Source: Volvox africanus
Lineage: Eukaryota > Chlorophyta > Chlorophyceae > Chlamydomonadales > Volvocaceae
Length of the DNA: 64,000 nucleotides
Direction: 5' to 3'
Assembly: GCA_030268105.1 (NCBI GenBank)
Contig: BSDZ01000080.1
Location: forward strand, 3,163,501-3,227,500
Part shown: piece by piece, positions 37,624 through 47,500 of the stretch
Layout: each line of letters begins with the position of its first letter
Position numbering within the stretch: the stretch's first letter is position 1
Made by a program: the position numbers and the translations under genes
The notes under the pieces: generated by a model
The model's input: only the letters and a program-made list of their open reading frames with translations
Database searches by the model: none
What the model was told of the DNA's origin: nothing

Positions 37624-37812
37624 TTACGTCCCTGCCCTTCGTACACACCACCTGTCGCTCCTACCAATTGGGTGTGCTGGTGAAGTGCTCAGATTGACCC
37701 CAATGATTTAGGGAAGCCTGCGCAGAGTCGAGAAATTCATTAAACCCTCCCACCTAGAGGAAGGAGAAGTCATAACAAGGTTTCCGTAGCTGAAGCTGCG
37801 GAAGGATCATTG
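37482..37812 (+). rRNA. Fragment of 18S rRNA gene (3' end), degenerate copy
   Basis: The sequence follows the 3' end of chlorophycean 18S rRNA closely: GCTACACTGA, CCTTGGCCGAGAGGCCCGGG, GATAGATTATTGCAATTATT, TCTTCAACGAGGAATGCC, GTTGATTACGTCCCTGCCC, GGTGAAGTGCTCAGATTG, ACCCTCCCACCTAGAGGAAG and the terminal GCGGAAGGATCATTG. Normally invariant bases are changed: the universal CACCGCCCGTCGC reads CACCACCTGTCGC, and GTAGGTGAACCTGCGG reads GTAGCTGAAGCTGCGG. The variable helix before the 3' minor domain is altered and shortened. Sequence upstream of about 37482 is not rRNA, and no 5.8S follows. It is therefore a dispersed, non-functional rDNA fragment. Confidence 0.9.
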
Positions 37813-38430
37813 AAGTCATGGACGGCATGGGCTGGCATATGTAATGGAAGTCTGCCAGACGATATGCACGGTTATTGTGTTGGCCGCTCTCAGACGCCAT
37901 CATCTCTCGAGGTCCCCATCTCATATCCGTTTTTGATTGATCACTGCTGTTGTCTATAAGCAACAACTTAACCCAATCCGTCACCAAAATTGCCAGTTGA
38001 CCGTTCCGGTATTGAGGGCACCCCATGACCACCCACCCTCATAGCTAGCTCTCTACACCCCAGCACTTGCCACTATCTTGTAATTGAGTGCACCATAGAT
38101 TCTGAGAGGGTGTGCAGAAAGCTCTGTCATGCAAGTGAGAAGGATGTTCGGACGTTCAGCAAAACTGTACTATCGTACTATCGCCTATCGTACTCCCGCA
38201 AGATTGCATCCTGCTTTGGATGCTCATACATTCGTTTCGCCGCAGTTCAGACCCATGCAGAACCTGGACCCCAAAGTTACCGCAGAAACCCGAACCCACA
38301 TGCATTTTCACCGCCTGGTGCTGAAGCGTGCTATCAACAAACAACACTGTTGCACTGTCTCACCTTTCTGCTGCGGTGTACACGCAACCAGTCATTACGT
38401 GATACAATAAACGTGTTCAGGCACGACTGT
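37813..38430. other. Flank of rDNA fragment, nothing supported
   Basis: The first bases could be ITS1-derived but I cannot confirm it. No gene, 5.8S rRNA or repeat recognised up to the SINE-like copy at 38431. Confidence 0.35.
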
Positions 38431-38759
38431 TATGGCACGACTAATATGCCCCTGGAGTTCCAGGTTCTACCCCGACCGAGAGCGGGCCAAAGACCCTAAC
38501 GTTAAGGGCAGGGTGCCCCCATGTCGATGGACGGAGACGACCCCAATTAAAGTGACCTGCGAGCTGACCAGTAGCGGAGTTGACGCCTTGGTTGATTCGG
38601 CAGATTCCGCTGGATGCTGGTGGTGGGTGCTGAACCTGGGAAAACCACTGATTTCGGAGAAGTCGGCATGGGAGACTGGATGAGGGTGCCCCGAAACACT
38701 GGGGAAGGTAGGGACTGCCAGGTTAGTGGCCACGGGTGATGTACCCCCCTATCCTACAC
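38431..38759 (+). mobile_element. SINE-like element, full-length copy 1
   Basis: About 329 bp, near-identical to 59921-60249 and partly matched by 54161-54372 (minus strand). It starts TATGGCACGACTAATATGCC and ends GTACCCCCCTATCCTACAC. A GGTTCTACCCC stretch about 30 nt from the start loosely resembles a pol III B box. No coding capacity is needed to explain it; the minus-strand frame is a shadow. No clean target duplication here, although ATACAATAAACG upstream and ATATAATAAAGCG downstream may be a diverged one. Confidence 0.65.
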
Positions 38760-39123
38760 ATATAATAAAGCGGTCCTACCATGGAACAACACATGTCCCT
38801 CGCGTGGTCATGGGAAACACAGCAACTGCGGTTCAATTGCCCAGGCTACCGACGGTATTGGCCTGAGCACCCAGTTTTCCTATTCGAGAAACCCGACTCC
38901 CAACACCCACACTCGTATGCACATCCCCGCACATCACAATAGCAGCCATCTTAAGCAAACCCTATCACTTCATCACGGCAGGAGCCACTGCCTGCATCCA
39001 TGAAAATGTAACAGCTATTAGAAACAAGCACGATATCGCCAAGTGTCCAAGCCTTCGGTCGGCAAGTCCAGGCCCTGCCTTCTGCATTGAGATGAGTGAT
39101 GTTGCGCAGCACTACACACGACC
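38760..39123. other. 3' flank of DCD-RING copy B
   Basis: Probable 3' UTR of the minus-strand gene that stops at 39124; nothing else seen. Confidence 0.35.
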
Positions 39124-40797
39124 TTAGGCCAGATGCACCTTGTGTGTACGCTGACTCTCTGTGTTCGCGCCGCACCAACAGACGGGATAAAGTTGCCCAA
39201 ACATGCTAGGGTCCGTGCAGCACTCAGCACAAGGAGCCATATGCTTACAATCCAGCAGGACCCAGCCGCCTGTCCGTTGGTGGCACATGGCACAGAGTAA
39301 AGAGTTCGCGGGTTGCCGTGGTCGCGCCAGCTGTCCCAACGGAGCAGTTGCTGTGGGCGCCGCTCCCACCTGTGCTGTAGCGGTAGCAGTGCACCCGGGG
39401 ACGACCGATGCTGCCAGCGGTGCCACAGGCGCAGTGGGCGCGCCGGGTGCCGCCAGGACTTGCGACCGGATGGAGGCTAGTGCTGGTGCCCCGCCTGCTG
39501 TCGCATGAGACCCCGGCATCATGCCTGGGATGACCAGCCGCGGTGCTGCCACCATGCCGGCCGGCCGCACGCGTATAGGAACCTGCCCGATCGGCAATGG
39601 CGATGGCTGCATTGGCTGCGTGCTGGTAGCCACCGGCTGGGCCGGCCGGATATGAGGTTGCGCCGGAAAGGCGGTCACTGGCCGCACCGCTGGCAGGCCT
39701 GTGGCAACAGGCACCCCCGCCGGGCGCACTGTGAGGCCAATCGCTGTTGGCCGGATGGAGTTTGCGGGCACGACTGCTGGCGGCACCACGGGGGGCCGTA
39801 TCATAGCAGTTGGGACCACGGAAGCTGCAAGTGGTGCAGCAGCAGCCTGCACTAGCGGTGCTCCCAAAGGGCTGGACTCCGCAGCAGGCGGGGCAGCTGC
39901 AGATGGTCCTGGGGGAACGGCCGAAGCGGCTGAGGAGAAGTTAGCCGGGTCTGCCCCTCCTGGTGGCCCTGCGGCCACGCGCTGCTGCAGGTACATCATT
40001 AAAGGCGTCCTAAAGGATGTAGTTGGTGGCGGTGGCAGTGGCGGTGCCAGCTCCGGTGGTGGGGCCGGCGCTGCCCCGGATGCTTCTACCAGGTCACTGT
40101 GCGCTGTGACATTCGGGGCACTGGATGCAGCTGCATAGCTCTGTGACACGACAGCATTTGTGGCAGCCAGATGTGTGGCGGTGGTTGCGGAACCCGACCC
40201 AGGCGCGGCTGCTGCTGCTGCGCGAGTTTGTGACATGAAACGCCCCAGGAGGTTGTGGGGCAAGGACGAAAGGTGTGGCGCTGCTCCATGCTGCCGTTCC
40301 GGCGGCGCGGCTGTTACAGATGAGGGCGACGGGGGCTTCAATGTAGCAACAGTTGTAGTGACCTGCGCTGCCGCCACATGCTGCGCGGCGAAGATGGTAG
40401 GTCCCATAGAAGGCCTAACGTTGCTCGCTGGCATTGCCGTAACGACCGAAGTCCCAGCTACTGGCGGCGGCGCCCGCAGCGACCCTGTGCTTGTGGTGGC
40501 CTCGTGCATAGCTAGCACTCGCAAGACGTCTCTCGTATCTTGGCCAAGTGCTCGTGCAGAGTTGGTGGTGTATGGCAACCCGGGAAAGACGCGGGCCCCC
40601 GCTGACGTGGCGTGGAACTGGTGTTTGGATATGGCCGGCAGACGGCGCACCAGATACCAGGTGACATGCTTGCCATCGCAACCCTTGGCGGCCCACAATC
40701 CCAGCACCTCGTCCGTGTCCCGGTTAAAGAGCAGTAGGGCCACGCGCGAAGGGGGTACCGAAGCGTCCCAATTAGGGAAGAATACTGCGTCGATCAT
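39124..40797 (-). CDS. DCD-like domain + IAP/MDM2-type RING protein, copy B
   Basis: One open exon, 557 residues from the ATG at 40797. It is paralogous to the gene at 30430-32727. The N-terminus has VALLLFNRDTDEVLGLWAAK and WYLVRRLPAISKHQFHATSA (DCD-like). The middle is Pro/Ala-rich (PPPPELAPPLPPPPT-like blocks, many Ala-Pro-Val repeats). The C-terminus has a RING reading C-x2-C-x11-C-x-H-x3-C-x2-C, then LYPVCWCG and tail THKVHLA. Like copy A, it carries Tyr-Pro-x-Cys-x-Cys instead of the usual Cys-Pro-x-Cys. An acceptor lies at 40807 (gacag|GTGCGACACC), 10 nt before the ATG, so an upstream exon may add the DCD N-terminus. The linker is much shorter than in copy A. Predicted role: E3 ubiquitin ligase-like protein; inferred only. 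Confidence 0.67.
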   Translation of the reverse strand: MIDAVFFPNWDASVPPSRVALLLFNRDTDEVLGLWAAKGCDGKHVTWYLVRRLPAISKHQFHATSAGARVFPGLPYTTNSARALGQDTRDVLRVLAMHEATTSTGSLRAPPPVAGTSVVTAMPASNVRPSMGPTIFAAQHVAAAQVTTTVATLKPPSPSSVTAAPPERQHGAAPHLSSLPHNLLGRFMSQTRAAAAAAPGSGSATTATHLAATNAVVSQSYAAASSAPNVTAHSDLVEASGAAPAPPPELAPPLPPPPTTSFRTPLMMYLQQRVAAGPPGGADPANFSSAASAVPPGPSAAAPPAAESSPLGAPLVQAAAAPLAASVVPTAMIRPPVVPPAVVPANSIRPTAIGLTVRPAGVPVATGLPAVRPVTAFPAQPHIRPAQPVATSTQPMQPSPLPIGQVPIRVRPAGMVAAPRLVIPGMMPGSHATAGGAPALASIRSQVLAAPGAPTAPVAPLAASVVPGCTATATAQVGAAPTATAPLGQLARPRQPANSLLCAMCHQRTGGWVLLDCKHMAPCAECCTDPSMFGQLYPVCWCGANTESQRTHKVHLA

Positions 40798-41081
40798 GGT
40801 GTCGCACCTGTCATATAGTGGTTGGGAATTCCGACGTAATGGTCATGTGTGTGTATAGTTTACTAAGCCATGCATGAACCAGGGTTTAAAGGTAACCATT
40901 AGGTCAGAGGAGCTCAGTCCTGTAATGCGCCGGCAGCACATACACGTACACCGATTGCCCGATTGACATCGGATCTTGCTAACGACCTTAAACAAGGATT
41001 TTGCCACTTCGGCTCCGCAACAAGAAACCACCACACGCAACCCGAACATCCACAGCCGCCAGAATCGTCACCGCAGAGCAC
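40798..41081. other. Upstream region of DCD-RING copy B
   Basis: Expected to hold the 5' UTR, promoter and perhaps a first exon of copy B. No coding segment could be fixed. Confidence 0.35.
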
Positions 41082-44000
41082 TTACTGCAGGTATGTGGAC
41101 AGGTATCTCGTTTCACAATTAATGACATACACAATGTCGTATTCTTGCCAGAAGTCGTCCAGGTAGATGCTGTGGGAGGCATCGGCCGGCTGCTGGGGCG
41201 TGGAGTTGGCTGCCCCTGAAGCGGTTGAGACGGTACTGGCAGTGGCTACGGCCATGTTTGGGGGAGACAGGCCATTACAGAGAGGTCCGCGGCCGGCGAT
41301 TGCCACTAGCGGGCGGGCACCTTGCAAACCGGCCATAATAAGTTTCTGCAGGAGAATTCCGTGTCCAGTTCCAGATGCAGGTCCGGGTGCTGGCCCAACT
41401 GCAGCTACAGGATCCGTTGGCGCTTCAGGTGCCGCCCTTGCAGTGGACGCTGCAACGGTGCCATCCCCGCCACCGCCGTGCCCTCCAATTAGCCGCTGTG
41501 ATGCGTCGGTGGCCGATGACAGAGCACCTGCACGATCACTACCCAGATCTTCGCCATGGGCTGTAAGGCTGCTGCGGCCTCCAGGGTCAAGCATGGCACC
41601 AGTCAAGACGCTGGCCGCAGTAACTGTGAAATCATCTTCAGATGTAATTTCTTGCCCAGCGGGGTCATTCGTAGTGATCACGCACTCAACCGCTGTTGAC
41701 GCTACAGCGCTCTCTACCACAAGCGGCATGATCGCGCACCCCTTCAGCACTGCCTGAGCCGTCGCCTGTGGCAGCGGCGCCAACTCTGACGCAGACTCAG
41801 TATTCGCCAATGCACTCGGCACCTTGGCGAAATCCGCTGTCGGCGCACCTAAAGAAGGCTCGGCTTTCGGCTGCAGGTGCTGCACACCTGCAGACAGGGC
41901 GACCTCGTCTGCTCGTGTGCCCTCCTGTGGCAGCGCGGACCCAGGCAACGGAGCTCCAATTCCGTCTTCAAACATCTGCGCCAAGACGCTCTTCGTAAAC
42001 GCCGCCACGGCACCACTTCCACCCTCCGCGTGCTCTGCAGACCTTGCGTCACAGGCATCTCCTTCAGCTCCGCTCACGCTCTCGCTACCATTGCCGGCTG
42101 GGGCTATTGCGACGGCTGTTGCATCTATTACGTCTGCAACCGCATTAGCACCTGTGACGGTCAGCGATGTCGATTCACCGTTCAGCCCTTCCGCCTTCAG
42201 CCGCGGCGGCGTCCCATGTTCCTCTTGCCTCTCTTTATCCAGGCGCTGCTGCGACACATCTGCGTCTGGAGCCGCACTCCCCGGTGCATGAGACAGCAGG
42301 GAAGCCGTCAGACCGCCCACCGCTGCCATTGCCGCCCTAGTTGCAGGCGCCGTTACAGCTTCCAATGGCTGCGTCCTTGCCTCCGCCTCGACCCCAACGA
42401 ATTCTTGAGCATGCTCATTTATCCCCATGGCATGCCGTCCGGCCCCGGCCGTTTGATCCATGGACTCCTGGTCTGCGTTAGACATCTTCACATCTGTGCC
42501 CATCCTGTGCCTCGTCCCCGCATGACCAAACATTGCGCCGTCTTCCGGGGATTCCGAGCTGTCGGCCGCACGCAGCAAGGGCTGTTGATCCTGCTCATAC
42601 TTCTGCAGCGATGGCTCAGCGCTCTGGGCTCGAGCGAACGCATCCTCGCAACTGTCAGCGCTCGCCTCGGGTACTCCGGCACCTGCTCCGGGTCCTGCGG
42701 CACTCCGCGAAGCCCCTCCCCCTATCGCTGCCGCCATCCTGGCAACGGGGTCCGTTCCAGGTGTGCCGGCGCTTCCCACAGATTCCACAGCCTCTTTGTT
42801 CACGACCTCGCGAGTGTTGGTGTCGATAATGGGCAAGACTTTTTTTCTGGAGGTTGGGATGGTCAAGGGATTGGCAGCAACAGCGCCGATATAAGCTGAT
42901 ACTGAGGGCGACAACCTTGACGGGGATGCTTCCTCCGCGCGCAGCGCACGCGGAGGCAAGCCCCCGGCCGGCAGTCCAGACTTGCCGGCCACTATAGGTC
43001 CTCTCAGCAAAGCAGCTCGCGCAGGAAATGAGGTGCCAAGAGCCACGTCTTCGTCCAACTGTGCAGCATTCACCACCTTTGGCTGCATCGTGGACGGGCT
43101 CCACAACATGGCCATGGATGCCGCCACCCCGTCAGCAGGCATGGGCGCCCAGGTCTCCTTCGTAGCCAGCCTGGGATCCGGCCGCACCCGGTCAACTGTT
43201 TGGATGCCTTCCTCTCTTGCCTGGATGTGCCTGCGCGCACGAGCAAGAACGAAGTACGCTTAAGGCCGGCGCGCATGGGATCTGGTTATGAAGCGTGTGT
43301 ACGGAGAACCTGGGGCCTACGCAGGAGGCATTGGCACGCAGACTAAAATGCGGGATATAGTGTGAAGACGCCCTCTTAGGCGAAGGGTTTTAGGCAAGCT
43401 CGTGGTTTCGGGACATCGCCGACGTGCGTTGACTGCTTTCAAGTTGCACACAAGATGCTTGGATGTAATATTCCACTCGCTAACCCTTACCATGCTCCTC
43501 ATCCACATGCAACGGCCCCCCAGAGGAGCTGCACGCAAACATCCCATCATGCCAATTCTGTGCTACACCCTAGCATTCCGCCCCCATACACGGTCCGGTA
43601 CCCGGACCACACTGTGCACGGCATCGCAGCGCGTCGCACCTGCTGAGAACTTCTTCCGTGGGGAAATCCCGTAAGAAGCACACCAGCGGCCGCTTGCTGC
43701 CAATGGTCCGGTTTCGGAAAATAACGAACACGTTGTACGCCACATCATCCTGCGCACCGGTTACGTCGGGTCCATTAGGCGTTTATATTTTAGTAATTTC
43801 ACTAAAGGATGAAGATTCTACGACTGTGACCGTGCCCGACGATACTCTCTACTTCTCTCTACCCCTGATCCGTCGCCATCAACAATCCCCTCACAGCCTC
43901 CAACTCTCTTCCTCACCATCTCCATTTCCACGGCCGCGCACTCCTGCTCCCTGAACACATGCAGCCGCACCACGCCGCCGTACGTTTCCAGCTCACTGCG

Positions 44001-44095
44001 TAGGTAACCTTCGGAGCCAGTCTGCTGCTTCTCCAAAAAGCGCACATCCAGTCGCTCCAGCAAAATAATGTTAGTGGAACCCCCTTGCCGCTCGT
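41082..44095 (-). CDS. Protein with RRM-like N-terminal segment and long disordered exon (5' incomplete)
   Basis: Exons on the minus strand: 44095-43917, 43749-43640, 43230-41082; phases 1, 0 and 2 match perfectly, giving 812 residues plus a missing start. Exons 1-2 encode NIILLERLDVRF (RNP2-like), LRSELETYGGVVRLHVF and, across the junction, DDVAYNVFVIFRN (RNP1-like). This spacing is reminiscent of UHM-type RRMs as in SPF45, but the match is weak. The join to the third exon gives VLSRHIQAREEGIQTVDRV. The third exon is 717 codons, Ala/Gly/Ser/Glu-rich and mostly disordered, with one ordered-looking patch SRKKVLPIIDTNTREVVNKE. The C-terminus DDFWQEYDIVYVINCETRYL may include readthrough of an undetected donor. 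Function unknown; an RNA-binding role is a hypothesis. Confidence 0.55.
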
Positions 44096-44521
44096 CTACG
44101 TGGAAAAAGGTACAGTCAATTTAAGTATCGAACGAAATGTGCAGCGGGTTCACGGATGCATCGAATAACTAATCGGAGCGGAACGGCTCAGATGGGATAG
44201 GGCAGACTGAGCCCAATTGTTCCTTTTGCTGGGTAGTCATACTCCCCCTGGAGGCCGGCACCTATGAAATAATTATGCCGGTTTCAGTTGACGAGCATTT
44301 GGGTAAGCATTTGGGGGGAATGCTAGCCGCTGAGACGTTACCTACTTTGGATCGATCATTCGACGTTTCCCTTACCAAACAAACTCCAAATTCGCACATT
44401 CGAACATACCCAGCGTCCAAGAAAGGGACTAAATGCAAGGGATTGCCAGGATGCAAGCATGTAAGACGTGTCAGCATCACTGTCGTTATCAAGCACTGTC
44501 GATAGACCCGCAGCCCAGCAA
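44096..44521. other. Spacer between two minus-strand genes
   Basis: Must contain the 3' UTR of the upstream zinc-finger gene and the first exon/promoter of the RRM-like gene. A donor-like TTTG|GTAAGG exists near 44374 but does not fit the required phase 1. Confidence 0.35.
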
Positions 44522-47500
44522 TCATAACGTACCCAGCCTCAGCTTGGACAGCGCCTCCATGACATAGTCTTCCTGTGGCACATCGATCGGACGAGCCCAC
44601 TGCTCCATAGCAGCACTCAGGGTAGGGAAACCGGAGTACCGAACGTCCCGCTGGGCCAGCGGCTGCAGCTGTGGCATGTGGTACCCCTCCTCAGCCGCTA
44701 GCGCGTAGGCAGCGGCTTCGCTGTTGAACGATGCCGCTGCCATGGCGGCGGTGGCGGCAGATACTGCGCCGCTGGTGCCGGCAGCAGCAGTGCCACCACT
44801 GCCACTGCCGCCACCGCCACCGGTCACGGCGTTGAACTCGTCTAGGTGCATGGTATAGCCCTTCTTTTTCTTCTTGGTGCTGGCCGCAGCGGTCGCCGCG
44901 AGCACTGGCGGTAATGGCGACGTCCCCGTGCCCATATCCCCATGGCAGTCGCCTGTGGAACTCCGGGGAGCCGCTGCCTCTGTCTACGGCACATAAGAGC
45001 ATGGCGGATCAGGGAGGCCACCGCATAGCATAAAAGAGACACAATACATAGTTGTGACAGTACAGTCGTCGCGCGCTGTGCGGGTTAAATGTTGTGTTGT
45101 GAACAAAGGTTCGCACTGCGCCTTGGGGCCCATGCAGACATACCCAGTACATGACATGGAAGTCCTTCAGCCCATTTTCCCAGCATGCATGATTACGACA
45201 TGAACCCCGCTTGGTTGCTTGGACATATGCTTGACAAGTAGGAGCTGAGGCAGAAGCTATGGTGCGACTAATGCCCCCACAAATTCTGGATTCGAATTCG
45301 CCTACCAGCCCTAACTTGTTCGATGGGTGATGAACTAGTGGTTGAGGATCGCGTAGAACGTAGTTAAAACAGTGGCTTGCGAGAGCTGACTGGCGGGAGC
45401 AGAGTTGATATTTGTTGGAATGAGCCGCTGATTGATCCGCTAGATACTGGGGCTGGTGGTGGCTGGTGGTGAGCGCTGAACCCAGCAAATACGTGTTGAA
45501 GGCGATTGGGGTGACTGGATGAGGGCGTCCCTCATCCAAGGAGGGAGAAGCAGCAGGGCTCCACCCAGGTTGGGGCCACTGCTGGTGAGGAATGCCAATA
45601 CCACCACCACCCTGTAACGCTTACATACTTGGCTTTTCCTGCTTTGACACATTCGACATCGCCGCCTTCAGACTGTTGGTTCTCATTTGCGGCGTAAAGG
45701 CTCTCCTTTAAAACGCATGTACAAAGTGAACTTCCCTCCTCCCGAGGTACAAGCATCCCCACCTGCTGCGCCGATTCGCTGAAGTCAGTCTCACAATGGG
45801 GTGCAGGTGGGGCAGTCCAGTCTTCGCCTAACCTGGAACCAGCGGACTCGTCATTCACATCCCCACGGAGCGGTCCTTCCAGCTCATCTGCAGGACCATG
45901 CACAAAACGTCAGAATGCCACACTGCTCCGGTGCACAGGAACAGAAACACAGGATGACCAAGGGCCGCGAAGATACCCCTACTGGGACGACTTGCTACAG
46001 TACGCCGCGACGCAGATGTACAGAAGCAGCTTCTACACTATTTGTTACAGGCTGACAGACACACCTCCTCATTGGGCAGAGCTGTGGAATCCGTATGTCG
46101 TGGCGCGAGCCGTGGCATGCATGTCGGGTCTCCGGAGTCCTATCTACACCCCCGATCCCTACATGTTCATACACACCCTAATTTGTAAATCACCCGGCCG
46201 CCTGTCAGACTAACCCGCTGCCCGCGGCCACGCGAGTACCACGTTCACGCACTAGTGATGCCGACCACCCCCTTCACACACGTACATCTTTCCCAGTACT
46301 TCTGGGATCCAGAGGCTCCACTCACCCTTTTGCATACTCCTGGCCCGCACGACGATGCTGATGCCCCGAGGAACCACGGGTCGCGACGCAGTCGGCCCTT
46401 GAGCCGTTTCTGGCTGCGCAGTCCCCTCTTGCCCGCCGTCTTGCCCGGCACCTGTAGCTGCAGCAGCAGCAGCAGCCTCGGCAGCCGCCCGCCGTCGATC
46501 CTCCCGTCGCGCCGCCCGGGCTGCTGCAGTGGCGCTTGCGGCTGGCGCGGCTGGCGCTCTGGAAGACGCTCCCGCAGCCTTGCGGCTCTTCTTGGTGGCC
46601 TGCTGGTTGCTGCCGGCGGAGGCCTGCCGTTTTTGTAACCGAGCTACATTGGAGTCAGGTGGTCAACCCAGGCGCGCGTGCTGCTCACATATGGAAGGGA
46701 GACTGCAACAGAGAATTCTCCCTGCCTAGTCACTGTTGCTCCAACATGCTTTCCTCCATCCCCCTGTCCACAACCATCGACTGTTATGCACCAGTCCCCC
46801 AAACCTCTGCAGTCTGAGACATGATGCAAAGGTAGGCTGACCAGACAAAGATGACAAAACATAACCCTGGCCGGATTACATTCCATGATGCCGGACACCA
46901 AACGCTTACCTGCGCCTCACCCTCATTGGCCAGCCGTTTGCGCCGCTTGGCCGCCTCCGCTACAGCCGCCAGTTGCCTTGCCACGGGATCCATGCAGTAC
47001 AACTCGTGACCAGGCTTCGCGCCTGGCACCTCCGGGGCCTGAAAGATGTAGACGCGGGAGATGTGGCCGTCGCAGCAATCTGTGACGCATCGATGCAGCT
47101 TGGGCTTGCCCTGTCGGTATCAGTTTACAAAAGGCAAATGCAAAAGGTCACAAATGGATTTTCCAGCCCTGCATTTCGCAAAATGGAAATGTGGACATCC
47201 CCATAAAAACGGAGCCATGCTGCTTGCAAGGACCCTTCCTAAACCTTGATACCTGACCGCCCAGTTCCCCTACGCACCTCCTTCGTGTTTGCCTTGAAAT
47301 TTCGGTCGAACTCATCGCCCCTCAGCTGCGCTATGCCGTCCGCGAACGGCCTCCAGCACTTATCATGGAACAGCAGGGAGCATCCTCTGGTACACTGCAG
47401 ATGATAGCGCCTCTGGGTCTCTGGAGGGCGACGAGCATCAGGAAGGTAGCCGGGATCAGGCGGAAAGACAGGCCGTGCTAGGGCGAGATGGCTGCACGTG

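Noticed and set aside
38467..38733. Minus-strand 88-codon frame repeated at 59957-60223 as a conserved protein
   Set aside because: The identity is explained by the duplicated SINE-like element, not by protein conservation; the third copy is truncated and diverged.
39701..40858. Plus-strand open frames of up to 232 codons opposite DCD-RING copy B
   Set aside because: Antisense shadows of a low-complexity exon; no start context or domain, while the minus strand has the RING.
41082..43230. eIF4G assignment based on SRKKVLPIIDTNTREVV
   Set aside because: The motif loosely recalls an eIF4G N-terminal patch, but no MIF4G/HEAT domain exists anywhere near and the gene ends soon after.
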